This document shows, piece by piece, positions 25,959 through 35,547 of a stretch of 64,000 nt of DNA. The number at the start of each line of letters is the position of its first letter. The first letter of the stretch is position 1. The position numbers were made by a program, and so were the translations under genes. Location: positions 1-64,000 of the forward strand of contig JBFLZC010000026.1 in assembly GCA_040756375.1 (NCBI GenBank), in the 5' to 3' direction. The notes beneath the pieces are model-generated. The model ran no database searches and was not told the DNA's origin. It worked only from the letters and a program-made list of their open reading frames with translations. Source of the DNA: VGSG01 sp040756375. GTDB lineage: Bacteria > Desulfobacterota > Desulfomonilia > Desulfomonilales > Desulfomonilaceae.

Positions 25959-26416
25959 CGGCTTTGACCACCTGGAGGGAGTTTGACGATTGTAAACCAG
26001 AAGCCGTTAATGGATCGTATCACTTGGGTAAATTGATCCATATCTACCGGCTTCGTGATGAAACAATTCGCGTGTAAGCAATACGTGGTAAGCACATCGC
26101 TTTCAGCTTCCGACGTAGTAAGAACGACCACCGGGATGTTGAGAAGGTTAGGGTCCTCTTTGATCTCAGCGAGAATTTCAATGCCGCCCTTCTTGGGCAG
26201 ATTCAGGTCCAGGAGGATCAGATCCGGACGAGGCGCGTCAGCGAACTTGCCCCTTTGGTAAAGGAAATCCATTGCTTCTTCGCCGTCTTCGGCCACATGC
26301 ACGTTATTATGCACCCTTGCCTCTTCCAGGGCATCCTTGGTCACCAGGATATCTACAGGGTTATCTTCCACCAACAAGATTTCCACCGGTTTCAAACTAG
26401 TTGTCGGATCCATCAC
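25955..26416 (-). CDS. Stand-alone response regulator (Rcp1/CheY-like)
   Basis: A 153-residue single receiver domain. The acidic pair is in LLVEDNPVD, the phosphoacceptor is Asp70 in LILLDLNLPKKGG, the switch Thr is in VVVLTTSEAE, and the conserved Lys is in CFITKPVDMDQF. The insertion before Asp70 (FLYQRGKFADAPRPD) is typical of Rcp1-type regulators that work with PAS/phytochrome-like kinases. It overlaps the kinase gene upstream and the sigma-54 activator gene downstream by four bases each. It probably relays phosphate between them or acts as a phosphate sink. Confidence 0.92.
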   Translation of the reverse strand: MMDPTTSLKPVEILLVEDNPVDILVTKDALEEARVHNNVHVAEDGEEAMDFLYQRGKFADAPRPDLILLDLNLPKKGGIEILAEIKEDPNLLNIPVVVLTTSEAESDVLTTYCLHANCFITKPVDMDQFTQVIRSINGFWFTIVKLPPGGQSR

Positions 26417-28608
26417 GCGTCCATCTCCTTTGCGGGAATCGTGAAATAAAATGTTGTCCCCTTTCGCGGCTCGGATTCGACCCAGACCGCGCCCTGGTGT
26501 CGTTCTATAATCTTCTTGACAATGGCCAGCCCCATGCCTGTGCCCTCATATTCCGCTCTCTTATGGAGTCGCTGAAAAATCACGAATATGCGGTCCAAAT
26601 GGCGGGCTTCTATGCCAATACCATTGTCTTTGACGGAAAAGACCCATTCATTGTCTCGCTTGGACGCAGAAACATGGACATGAAGAGGCTCATCGCGACG
26701 AAACTTTATCGCATTGCCGATGAGATTCTGAAAGACCTGGCCCAACTGCGTGAAATCTCCGACAACAATGGGAAGCGAATCGTGGGTTATCGCGGCCCCT
26801 GCCTGTTCAATGGAGGGTTTCATCTGTTGGACGGTCTGCTCGAATACTTCTTCGCAGTTCGTGGGTCGGAAAGGATTCCCGCGTGTACTGATCCGAGAAT
26901 AAGCCAACAGATCTACGATGAGGGCTTTCATGCGTACGGCTGATTCGGTTGCATACGAGAAAAGCTGGTCCGCGTCCGCATCGAACTTCCCTTTATATTT
27001 CTTATCCAACAAGTGCACGCAACTGGCAACGTTGCGCAGAGGCTCCTGGAGATCGTGGGAGGCAACATAGGCGAATTGTTCGAGATCGGCATTCGATCTC
27101 TCCAGATCGACAAGCGTCTGTTTCAGCGCCTCATCCGCTCGCTTGCGCTCGGTAATGTCAATACCCATTTCAAGGATCAGGAAAGAGCCGTCTGTATCCA
27201 CAAAAGGGAAATCGTAGATATCGTAGTCCCTTTCATTCGGACCGGTCCAGTACCAGTGGTGTGGCGCCCTTGTCTTCATAACGGTGTACGTCTCGCATAC
27301 TTCGCACGGTTCCGTTCGGTTAAACAGGAAATCATGGCAACGACGGCCCTGCGATTCCCCAAAAGTTTCACGGAAATACCGGTTAGCAAATGGCATTCGA
27401 TAGTCGGCATCGAGCAAGCAGACATACACCGGCAATGTTTCCAGGACATCATACAGCCGCTCCCGTTCCGCGGTCACAGCTGCTTGAGCCCTCCTTCCTT
27501 CCGTGATGTCGATATCTATCTCCAGTATGAGCGGAGACCCATTGGTGTCTGAAAAGGGGAAGTCATAGACATCGATAATAGAGTTATCGGGGCCTGCACA
27601 CTCCCAATGATGGGGCTTGCCGGTTTTCAGCACGTTGTAGGTTTCGCAAAACGTGCAAGGTTCTTTTAGGCCAAAACAATGATCGTAGCAGTGCCGACCG
27701 TTGGCTTCACCGAATTTTTCCCTGAAGCTGCGATTGGCGAACGTGACGTGATAATCCGGTGTCAAAAGGCACACCATGACCGGCATAGTCTCCAGGATGT
27801 CATATAACCTTTGTTGTTCGGCCGTCACGGCTTCTTCGGCCCGCTTGCGTTCCATGATCTCGGATTCCAGAGATGCATAGGATGTCTTGAGATGCCGGGC
27901 CATAGTGTTGAACGCGCCTGCCAGCTTTCCCACTTCGTCATCGCTTTTGGTTTCCACCACGTAATCGAAATTGCCAGCTCCTATGGCCTGGGCTCCTCCT
28001 GCAAGTTCCTTGAGGGGTGCTACCACAGACTTCCTGAGCAGATAGAGGTTTATAAGTATGCTGATGACCATAAGGAGAGCCATGATGACAATAGTTCTCT
28101 GAGCCAAATTCTGCCTATTCAATGTCGAGAGTTGGCAGGTGATGTTCAGATCGTTTGCAGTCTCGGCCAGTTGTTCCAGACGAAGAGACATCATGTTATG
28201 TAATGTTTCTTTCAATGCTTTCGTCTCTTCGCTATGATTCTCGTCCATTTGTGGAGACGGCGCTTGCATGACCTTAAAGGCGAGGGAATTCACTTCCTGA
28301 TAGCGCTTTTCCAAATCTGCACGAAATGGTTGGCCGATTGATCCGAAAGCTTCCTTGTTTGCCAGGATGCTCCCGAGTCGGGCAAGATATTGTTGCCACT
28401 GCCTGAAAGAGCGCTTATCTCCATATTCCAGGTATTCATCCGTGAGAACTCTCAGCATAAAGGCGGTCCGGACCACATCCGAGCTGACTCCAATCGCGCT
28501 GATTCCTTGCTGCACTTCACGGGCGCTCCAGAAGATCATCGATCCCATGGCCAAGACAAACGCAAGGAGAACAGCGGTGGCTACCTGTATTCTACGCTCG
28601 ACGGTCAT
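26413..28608 (-). CDS. Membrane sensor histidine kinase with HAMP and two Cys-containing PAS domains
   Basis: A 731-residue kinase: membrane helix (about 7-28), periplasmic helical region, second helix near 177-197, HAMP domain (about 198-250), two tandem PAS domains (about 260-375 and 380-490), the HisKA box YVASHDLQEPLRNVASC, and HATPase (LIGNAIKFRRDE; GTGMGLAIVKKIIERHQG). Both PAS domains carry conserved Cys residues (CYDHCFGLKEPCTFCETY; CHDFLFNRTEPCEVCETY) that could bind metal or sense redox. An ABC-type binding-protein gene lies nine bases upstream and the receiver protein overlaps downstream. Confidence 0.92.
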   Translation of the reverse strand: MTVERRIQVATAVLLAFVLAMGSMIFWSAREVQQGISAIGVSSDVVRTAFMLRVLTDEYLEYGDKRSFRQWQQYLARLGSILANKEAFGSIGQPFRADLEKRYQEVNSLAFKVMQAPSPQMDENHSEETKALKETLHNMMSLRLEQLAETANDLNITCQLSTLNRQNLAQRTIVIMALLMVISILINLYLLRKSVVAPLKELAGGAQAIGAGNFDYVVETKSDDEVGKLAGAFNTMARHLKTSYASLESEIMERKRAEEAVTAEQQRLYDILETMPVMVCLLTPDYHVTFANRSFREKFGEANGRHCYDHCFGLKEPCTFCETYNVLKTGKPHHWECAGPDNSIIDVYDFPFSDTNGSPLILEIDIDITEGRRAQAAVTAERERLYDVLETLPVYVCLLDADYRMPFANRYFRETFGESQGRRCHDFLFNRTEPCEVCETYTVMKTRAPHHWYWTGPNERDYDIYDFPFVDTDGSFLILEMGIDITERKRADEALKQTLVDLERSNADLEQFAYVASHDLQEPLRNVASCVHLLDKKYKGKFDADADQLFSYATESAVRMKALIVDLLAYSRISTRGNPFRPTNCEEVFEQTVQQMKPSIEQAGAAITHDSLPIVVGDFTQLGQVFQNLIGNAIKFRRDEPLHVHVSASKRDNEWVFSVKDNGIGIEARHLDRIFVIFQRLHKRAEYEGTGMGLAIVKKIIERHQGAVWVESEPRKGTTFYFTIPAKEMDA

Positions 28609-28617
28609 CAGTGTTTC

Positions 28618-29628
28618 CTAACGAAGGATTTTCACCTTTTCGGGACTTACGGAACTCAGCCCATCAATATAAATGAAATCCAGCACATCGGGCATATCGG
28701 GCGTCCGGCTCCCGGGTGTTGATTTCATCCATCTCAGCTCATCTTCCATTTTCACAATGAGGGGCCGATTCAACCCGAGTCGAAAGTTGTGGTTCTTCCA
28801 TAGAGCCCTTTTGTGGTGGGTACCTAATTGCTGTTCCATAAGCTGCATGGCTTCCGTCTCGTTATTCCTGATAAATTCTTCTGCCCATGCCAATGCAGAG
28901 AGAAAACGCCCTATAGCAGAGGATCGCTTCTTGACAATTTCGTCGGTACTGAGCAGTAGCCAGTATTCATCTTCTCCACTTTGTGCAGGCCAGCTCACCG
29001 CATTGGTTCCCAACTCGTCTTTCGCCATGGTGGCAAAAGGCTCCCAGACCATGATGGCGTCAATGTCCCCTTTTGCGATGGCCTTCACTTGTTCGGAAGG
29101 CATCAGATCCACCACATGAACATCTTCGGCACGGATCTTCTGCAAAACCAAGAAGACGTGGAGATAGTAGTCCGAACTGGTGCCCCTGGCTATCCCGATG
29201 CGCTTGTTTCTGAGGTCCGACGCCCCAGTAATCCCATGATCTCTCCTCGCGACCAATTGTTGATCCTTGGCCGCGTCAAGAATTGAAATGATTCGGAGAT
29301 CTCGTCGGTCAAGACAACGTCGAGCGGTAGCAAATTCCGTGGCAGTCGCAAGGTCCAGGCCGCCTTCAAAAAGGTCTCTGATAGCGAGATGCCCGGATTC
29401 ATAGAGCTTCATATTGATATCGAGACCCTGCTCCGAAAAATAATGCCGTGCCTGGGCAATCCAGATCAGGGCTGAAAGGTCGATGGCAGAAGTACCCACG
29501 GTGAGGCTTTCCGCAGGTTTGCCCTTAATGGTGTCTGACCTAAGGAAATGAGGGGCGACCCAAATGAGGAGGCCGAGCCCCAATAAGCAGATGAGCAAAA
29601 CCCCGAGGACTTTCTTCATCAATGACAC
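28618..29628 (-). CDS. NMT1/SsuA-like periplasmic binding protein, first gene of a signalling operon
   Basis: A 336-residue protein with an N-terminal membrane anchor (VLGVLLICLLGLGLLIWVAP) and the SsuA/TauA/NMT1 fold: TVGTSAIDLSALIWIAQARHYF, FEGGLDLATATEF, LRNKRIGIARGTSSDYYLHVFL, KGDIDAIMVWEPFAT. The family binds sulfonates, nitrate or pyrimidine-like ligands for ABC importers. No permease or ATPase gene lies nearby; instead a histidine kinase starts nine bases later. I infer that it delivers a ligand signal. The annotated start is GTG; an ATG lies nine bases further in. Confidence 0.85.
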   Translation of the reverse strand: MSLMKKVLGVLLICLLGLGLLIWVAPHFLRSDTIKGKPAESLTVGTSAIDLSALIWIAQARHYFSEQGLDINMKLYESGHLAIRDLFEGGLDLATATEFATARRCLDRRDLRIISILDAAKDQQLVARRDHGITGASDLRNKRIGIARGTSSDYYLHVFLVLQKIRAEDVHVVDLMPSEQVKAIAKGDIDAIMVWEPFATMAKDELGTNAVSWPAQSGEDEYWLLLSTDEIVKKRSSAIGRFLSALAWAEEFIRNNETEAMQLMEQQLGTHHKRALWKNHNFRLGLNRPLIVKMEDELRWMKSTPGSRTPDMPDVLDFIYIDGLSSVSPEKVKILR

Positions 29629-30388
29629 AGCAACACCCCCCGTCGGATTATGTGAAAAAAATCAATCCGAAGGTTATCGGCAGCGGGCAACAACAGAGCC
29701 GATCCTAACTGTCGCCTCTACAGTACCATACATCGATGCTGACCTTGTCGAAAACTGAATGTACCCAATTCTTCGCGCCGAGTGCCGCCGGATATCAAGG
29801 TAACCATTGCAGCCGCCGCGGCGTTTACCACATACGCAGATCGCTGAAGAGTCTCATTTGGCTGCGGCCGAAAGTGCGACACTCAATTGAATAAGTACCT
29901 CTTTGACAGGGGGATAGTCAAGCGTTTCCTTTGTCAATCGTGCGCCTTGAGTTACCCTGGGCGAAGGGGTCGGCTCAAGGGAAGGCGCACGGGGCAATGT
30001 CGTCACCCCCGGCGAACTTCCATAACTTTCCAGTCACAACGAAACGTGAAAGTCCTGCTATGCGGTTTGGTGCCATCCCGCGAGACGCGGGATGTCCCGT
30101 CCCGCGGGACTCATCCGTGCTTGGCGGTTATTGCCCGACGGCTAACGAGAACCTCTCCAGCAGTTGAACCCCATGCCAAGATTGTTTCATCAGACCAGAC
30201 CGGCACGGATGAGCCTTCGGCACATCCGTGGCACCAAATTCCCATCGCCTCCTGCACAGTGGCCGCGCACTTTCAAGTAAAAGCCGGGGTCACGTAAATC
30301 TTAGAAAACTGGAGTCCGGCCGCGGTTTTCACCGGGGTAAACTTAAGAATCGCCAGAATGACAGGAGGAAGCACAGCGCAGTCTTAAC
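29629..30388. other. Intergenic region with a long palindromic element
   Basis: No gene supported in 760 bases. It must contain the promoter of the minus-strand signalling operon. It contains the inverted-repeat element at 30066-30238, listed separately. Confidence 0.55.
30066..30238. repeat. 173-bp palindromic element with inverted ends
   Basis: The ends TTTGGTGCCA and TGGCACCAAA are perfect inverted repeats. Inside, ACTCATCCGTGC (about 30109-30120) and GCACGGATGAG (about 30203-30213) also pair, and the left arm has nested hairpins (tcccgcgagacgcggga; gtcccgcgggac). No coding content. Resembles a small non-autonomous element or a REP cluster. Confidence 0.55.
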
Positions 30389-31132
30389 TTAGCGCCCGGG
30401 AGACAAAGGCGGATTTCCCTCGTCTTGGCTCTCGACCAGTCGCTTTATCTGAGCTGCGGTGTGTTCGTTGCACAATTTCCTAAACAGATGGTAGAAATAC
30501 AACGCAGCAACCTCAAGGGCTTCCACACCCTTCTTGTGAAACGCTTCCGGCGAAAGCTTGCCCCAGTAGATACGGGCAAAATGCCCGTTCACCTGCTCCA
30601 CGAGCTGCCTGAGGATATTAATCGAAACTTTCAAGGCCTCGCGGTCAAAACCGTCCTTGGGCCCGAGGCCGATATTGTCCATTTCCACAATCAGCTTCCC
30701 CAGGGTGACAGCCTCGTGTGAGTAGACCTTGCGGCCCTCTTTAATTTCATAGGTGATAATGCCCCATTCTTCGCCTCTTGCAAGCCATTTCGGGCCCAGG
30801 CCGGTGGCTTCCAGGAATGCTTCTTCCCCTACAATCTCTTCGATCAAGAGATGGTCGCGTGGGGTGAAGTACTTACTGTGAAGGCGGAAAAGGGAACGTT
30901 CCAAAGAGGACGCCCGCTTCTGCCGTCTCAGGATCTGCTTGATCACAGAAATAGAAAGCCCGTGGTTTTCTTGAAGCTCACGTATGAACCTTATCCGGTC
31001 AAGATAGCTCGCGTCGTAGTCTGCCAGCTTCTTTCTTCTGAGTTTTGGTTTGGGGAGTAAGCCTTCCCTCAGATAGTACTGGACCGTGTCTCTACTCACA
31101 TCAGCCGCTTTAGCCAGTTCGCCAAGTCTCAC
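30389..31132 (-). CDS. MerR-family transcriptional regulator
   Basis: A 247-residue protein, GTG start. The N-terminal winged HTH is clear: MRLGELAKAADVSRDTVQYYLREGLLP, then YDASYLDRIRFIRELQENHGLSISVIKQILRR. The remaining 170 residues are mostly helical and form an effector-binding region of no recognised type. It is divergent from the acyl-CoA ligase gene at 31638 and the beta-oxidation cluster, so it likely controls that cluster, perhaps in response to an acyl-CoA. That role is inferred from position. Confidence 0.85.
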   Translation of the reverse strand: MRLGELAKAADVSRDTVQYYLREGLLPKPKLRRKKLADYDASYLDRIRFIRELQENHGLSISVIKQILRRQKRASSLERSLFRLHSKYFTPRDHLLIEEIVGEEAFLEATGLGPKWLARGEEWGIITYEIKEGRKVYSHEAVTLGKLIVEMDNIGLGPKDGFDREALKVSINILRQLVEQVNGHFARIYWGKLSPEAFHKKGVEALEVAALYFYHLFRKLCNEHTAAQIKRLVESQDEGNPPLSPGR

Positions 31133-31302
31133 AGGGGCCTCTATCCGTCATTTGAAAGGTGGCGTGGTGCTGCACAGAGGTCAGCCGAGCAGACGATACC
31201 TTTGGGAAGGGCGGGTTGTCAACAGCAAAAGAGGCTAATGGAAAAAATAACATGACATATTACTGCATTAGAAATGGTGTAGTGAGCGGCACACAATTAT
31301 CC

Positions 31303-31330
31303 TTGACAATCCACCTCCACACACTATACC
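31303..31330 (+). promoter_or_regulatory. Possible promoter of the beta-oxidation cluster
   Basis: TTGACA at 31303 and TATACC at 31325, spaced by 16 bases, lie between the divergent MerR gene and the ligase gene. The ATG at 31638 is about 300 bases downstream with palindromic repeats in between. Confidence 0.5.
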
Positions 31331-31423
31331 CTCCTACGTTGTCTCCTCCGACCAGAGGATGATCACCCGTGAAGGTCCGAAACTTAGTAAATAATGACGC
31401 AAAAAGGGTCGCGAATTCCTGCA

Positions 31424-31594
31424 CGTCACCCCGGCGGAAGCCGGGGTCCAGTCCCGCGCGGAACGCGGGATTGGGAAGACTGGATTCCGGCTTCCGCCGG
31501 AATGACGGAAATGGCGTCCCTGTACGACCACGAATCTAGGAATCAGAGTACCTGGTGCACAATGGCTTTGGTGGGACAGGCGTCTCGCCTGTCC
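31424..31594. repeat. REP-like palindromes in the leader of the beta-oxidation cluster
   Basis: At 31424-31509 a palindrome pairs cgtcaccccggcggaagccg with cggcttccgccggaatgacg, a type found dispersed in many proteobacterial genomes. At 31570-31594 lies ggtgggacaggcgtctcgcc, the same unit seen inside the composite at 10539. They lie in the presumed 5' leader and may affect transcript stability. No gene is present between 31133 and 31637. Confidence 0.65.
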
Positions 31595-31637
31595 TAAAGC
31601 AAAATAGACAGTTGCGGAACTTGCCGGGAGGGAGATC

Positions 31638-33314
31638 ATGGAATCCAGACCGTGGCATCGTCACTACGACCCCTGGGTACCCACCACCATGCGTTACCCA
31701 AGGATCAAGATTCAAGATTTCCTCAACTCCGCTGCCAACATTGCCCCGGACAAGCCGGCTCTGGATTTCTACGGCTCAAGATTAACGTTTCGAGAGGTCC
31801 GCCGGCAATCTCTGCGCATGGCGAACGCCCTGGCATCTCTTGGTATCAAGAAAGGCGACAGAATCGCCCTGCATTTGCCCAACTCTCCGCAATACGTCAT
31901 CGCCTACTACGCCGCCCTGAATTTGGGAGCCATCGTCGTCAACATCAATCCGCTGTATACGCTTCCGGAGCTCAAACATGTCCTTGAGCTTACCGATCCC
32001 AGGGCTCTGTTTACCTTTGACCTGGTCTTGGGCAATGTGCGGAAGCTCGGGCTGGAGCGCGGAGCCATCCACGTGGTGGTCACCAGGGTCACCGATTATA
32101 TCGAGGTCATGCCCAAGAGCACGCCCGAAGAGCTGGATCTGGAGGAAGGCTGGCATCATTTCTCGCAGCTTCTGGACTCATCTTCCGACGTCAGGGTCCC
32201 ACGGGTCGAAATCGCGTCGGAGGACCCCGCGGTGATCATGTTCACCGGCGGGACAACCGGCACGCCCAAAGGAGCGGTCCTGACCCATGCCAACTATGTG
32301 GCCGCGAACTTCCAGCTTGCCGCGTGGGGAGGCAACGTTGCTCCGCTGATCATGCCCGCGCAGCAGCGGGTGGTGGTGAGTGTGATGCCCTTTTTCCACG
32401 TTTACGGCCAGATCTGTTGCCTCAACTGGTCCATGACCAACTTCGGCATGATGATCCTGGTGCCTCGTTTCGACATAGACGAATTCCTGGGACTGATGGC
32501 GAACTTCAAGGAGATCACGTGGTTTCCTGCCGTGCCGACCTTGCTCAGCGCTGTTGTGAACCATCCCAAGGCGGCCGAGATCGAGCTGGATGCCCGAATT
32601 CAAATAGTGAACTCCGGCGCGGCCCCAATGCCTGTAGAGCTTATCGGGCGCGTTCAGGACTTGGGGGTCACGTACACCGAAGGTTGGGGAATGACCGAAA
32701 CCACCAGCCTAGGCGTCGGGAACCCTCTCGCGGGTATGAAAAAGACCGGCAGCATTGGCATACCGTTTATCGATGTGGACGTTCGGCTAATGGACGTGGA
32801 CAAAGGGGTCGAGGAGGTGGCGGCAGGTCAATCCGGCGAACTGATTATCAAGAGCCCATGTGTCATGAAGGAATACTGGAACAACCCCAAAGAAACCGCT
32901 GACCACATCAAGGACGGATGGCTGTACACCGGTGATATAGCGGTGCAGGACGAGGAGGGATACCTGTTCATAGTCGATCGCAAGAAAGACATGATCATTG
33001 CGGGCGGGTACAACATCTTTCCACGGGAGATAGACGAAGTGCTGTATCAGCACCCAAAGGTGAGAGACGCGGTGGCAGTGGGCGTCGCCGACGAATACCG
33101 AGGCGAAACCGTCAAAGCTTTTGTGGTGCTCAAAGATGGAGAAACCGCGACCGAAGAGGAGATCATAAGCTTTTGCAGGGAGAGCCTGGCCGCGTACAAG
33201 GCCCCGAAGATCGTGGAATTTCGCAAAGAGCTTCCCAGATCCGCGGTAGGCAAGATTCTGCGAAAGGTACTCCGGGAAGAGGAATTGGCCAAGAAAAAGG
33301 TCGAAAAACCGTAG
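31638..33314 (+). CDS. fadD: Fatty-acid (long-chain acyl) CoA ligase
   Basis: A 558-residue AMP-forming ligase behind GGGAGGGAG. ATP/AMP-binding loop FTGGTTGTPKGAVLTH (near residue 204), the YTEGWGMTETT motif (near 346), the GWLYTGDIAVQDEEGYLFIVDR hinge motif (near 427) and the C-terminal catalytic Lys in RSAVGKILRKVL. Length fits long-chain acyl-CoA synthetases. It makes acyl-CoA from fatty acid, ATP and CoA and is the first gene of the cluster whose next genes carry out beta-oxidation. The MerR-family gene is divergent. Confidence 0.9.
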   Translation: MESRPWHRHYDPWVPTTMRYPRIKIQDFLNSAANIAPDKPALDFYGSRLTFREVRRQSLRMANALASLGIKKGDRIALHLPNSPQYVIAYYAALNLGAIVVNINPLYTLPELKHVLELTDPRALFTFDLVLGNVRKLGLERGAIHVVVTRVTDYIEVMPKSTPEELDLEEGWHHFSQLLDSSSDVRVPRVEIASEDPAVIMFTGGTTGTPKGAVLTHANYVAANFQLAAWGGNVAPLIMPAQQRVVVSVMPFFHVYGQICCLNWSMTNFGMMILVPRFDIDEFLGLMANFKEITWFPAVPTLLSAVVNHPKAAEIELDARIQIVNSGAAPMPVELIGRVQDLGVTYTEGWGMTETTSLGVGNPLAGMKKTGSIGIPFIDVDVRLMDVDKGVEEVAAGQSGELIIKSPCVMKEYWNNPKETADHIKDGWLYTGDIAVQDEEGYLFIVDRKKDMIIAGGYNIFPREIDEVLYQHPKVRDAVAVGVADEYRGETVKAFVVLKDGETATEEEIISFCRESLAAYKAPKIVEFRKELPRSAVGKILRKVLREEELAKKKVEKP

Positions 33315-33407
33315 CGTGGGTCAAGGCCCGAGTCATTCTTCCGCCACGAGAGACGCTTGCGGGAGCGTGGAAGGGCCCATCCACGGGCACAGAGGGAGTT
33401 GCAGGAT

Positions 33408-35537
33408 ATGAAGACCGATTACAAGACAGTCAAAGTGGATTTGCGGGACGGCGTGGCCGTGCTGACCTTGAACAACCCACCGGTGAACCAGCTTTCAGAA
33501 CATTTTGTCCTTGAGCTGGCCCAGGCCATGACCGAGGCTTTCACGGACTCGAATGTGAAGGCGCTGGTCCTCACGGGAACCGGCAACAACTTCATAGCCG
33601 GCGCGGACATCACTCAGTTGCAGGGTGTGAAGGACAAACAAGCCCTTCAGCCCAAGGTGCTGGAAATGGCACGCTTCCTCAACTCCATCGAAATGGCATC
33701 GAAACCGGTGATTGCCGCAATCAACGGCAATGCGCTCGGCGGAGGACTGGAGACGGCCATGGCTTGCCATTATCGCGTGGCCGCGGAAGGCGCCAAGGTC
33801 GGCCAACCCGAAGTTCAGTTGGGGCTCATCCCGGGCGCGGGAGGCACTCAGCGGCTCCCACGGCTGATCGGTATGCCCAATGCGCTGGAAATGATGACGG
33901 TAGGAAATCCGATCGACGCCAAGAAGGGCCTGTCCCGCGGAGTCCTGGACGAAGTGACCACTCCTGAAAACCTCGTGGACGCGGCTGTGAACGCAGCGAA
34001 GAAGTTCATTTCCGGGCAGCTCAAGCTGGAGGAGCGTCGCACACGCAACAAAGTTTGGCGTCTACCCAGCGCCGCTGAACAGAAAGCTGTGTGCAACGGC
34101 GCGAGATTCATGGCTATGCAAAAGGCCCAGGGCTACATAGCGCCCTTTAAGGTCATCGACGCAGTGGAAAAGGGTCTGAGCTTTGACATCGAAAAGGATA
34201 TCGAGCAAGAAGTGGAGCTTTTCTGTGAATGCGCTCTCACGGACGTTTCAAAGAACTTGATCGGTATCTTTCTCAGCAGCAGGTCCGCAGGCCGGCTTCC
34301 ACGCACGGAAGGGATCGAGCCGGCTCCGATCAAACGGGTCACCATGCTCGGCGGTGGCGTGATGGGATCGGGAATCGTCAACTTGCTTCTGAAGGGTGGT
34401 TTCGAGACGGTACTGTGGGACATCAACGATGATGTGCTCCAAAAAGACGTAGCGTCCATTCGTAAGACCTTCGCGTATCCTATCAAGAAGAAAAAGATGA
34501 CCGAAGCAGACCTGGACAAGATGATCCAGGGTCAGCTCCGAACCACGACTTCTCTGGAAGATGCCAAGGATGCGGATCTGATCATAGAGGCTGTGGTCGA
34601 GAACATGAAGATCAAGCAAGATATCTGGAAAAAGCTTGAATCCATATGCCGACCCGATACCGTCTTTGCAACGAACACCTCCGCGCTGCCGATTACCGAG
34701 ATGGCTTCGGTGCTTAACGATCCGGGTCGGATGATCGGTCTGCACTTCTTTAATCCTGCCGAACGCATGCCGTTGCTGGAGATCATCTGCGCGGAAAAGA
34801 CCTCCGATCAGACCCTCGCAACATCAGTGGCCTTTGGACGGGCTATCAAGAAGGTTCCGGTAGTGGTCAATGACGGTCCGGGGTTCTATGTGTCCCGGCA
34901 GCTCGGCGGATTATTCGGAGCGGCCGTGTACCTGAGCGCGGACGGTGTTGACGGCGCGCAGATGGAACGAGTGGTGAAGGAATTCGGCATGCCGATGGGA
35001 CCCGCGGCTTTGGCGGATCTCACGGGAATCGACATCAACTACCACGTGGGCAAGACTTTCGAGCAACGGTTGGGCGAACGATACAAGGTCCATCCCCTGA
35101 CCGAGCTTATCTATCAAACCGGGTGCTACGGCCGGAAAACCGGCGCGGGATACATGGACTACAGCGGTCCCAATCCTGTGCCGAACCCAAAGGTGATCGA
35201 GGTAGTTCAGAAGTACTACGCAGATAACAACGTGCAGCCGAGAAAGGTCCCTGATCAGGAAATAGTCGATGCCATGTTGGCGCTCGGCATAAACGAGGCA
35301 GCGCTGATCATGGAAGAAGGGATCATCGATCGGCCCGCGGACATGGACCTGGCCATGATCTATGGAACGGGGTTCCCGCCGTACCGGGGAGGCCTCCTGC
35401 GGTACGCGGACTCGTGGGGCGTACGGAATGTGTACGACAAACTCCTCGATCTGGAAAAGAAGTACGGAGTTCGTTTCAAGCCGGCAACCCTGCTGAAGGA
35501 CATGGCGCAATCCGGCAAGACATTCTATCAGGCATAA
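33408..35537 (+). CDS. fadJ: Fused enoyl-CoA hydratase / 3-hydroxyacyl-CoA dehydrogenase
   Basis: A 709-residue bifunctional enzyme; the start at 33408 is the first Met that begins the crotonase fold. The N-terminal hydratase has the oxyanion region AGADITQL and both catalytic Glu in GGGLETAMACHY and GQPEVQLGLIPGAGG. The NAD-binding motif GGGVMGSGI lies near residues 315-323, and the dehydrogenase catalytic His is in GLHFFNPAERMPLLE. The C-terminal 3HCDH domain ends YGTGFPPYRGGLLRYAD. It hydrates enoyl-CoA and oxidises the hydroxyacyl-CoA. The symbol fadJ/fadB is by family only. Confidence 0.92.
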   Translation: MKTDYKTVKVDLRDGVAVLTLNNPPVNQLSEHFVLELAQAMTEAFTDSNVKALVLTGTGNNFIAGADITQLQGVKDKQALQPKVLEMARFLNSIEMASKPVIAAINGNALGGGLETAMACHYRVAAEGAKVGQPEVQLGLIPGAGGTQRLPRLIGMPNALEMMTVGNPIDAKKGLSRGVLDEVTTPENLVDAAVNAAKKFISGQLKLEERRTRNKVWRLPSAAEQKAVCNGARFMAMQKAQGYIAPFKVIDAVEKGLSFDIEKDIEQEVELFCECALTDVSKNLIGIFLSSRSAGRLPRTEGIEPAPIKRVTMLGGGVMGSGIVNLLLKGGFETVLWDINDDVLQKDVASIRKTFAYPIKKKKMTEADLDKMIQGQLRTTTSLEDAKDADLIIEAVVENMKIKQDIWKKLESICRPDTVFATNTSALPITEMASVLNDPGRMIGLHFFNPAERMPLLEIICAEKTSDQTLATSVAFGRAIKKVPVVVNDGPGFYVSRQLGGLFGAAVYLSADGVDGAQMERVVKEFGMPMGPAALADLTGIDINYHVGKTFEQRLGERYKVHPLTELIYQTGCYGRKTGAGYMDYSGPNPVPNPKVIEVVQKYYADNNVQPRKVPDQEIVDAMLALGINEAALIMEEGIIDRPADMDLAMIYGTGFPPYRGGLLRYADSWGVRNVYDKLLDLEKKYGVRFKPATLLKDMAQSGKTFYQA

Positions 35538-35547
35538 GGGCAGCACA

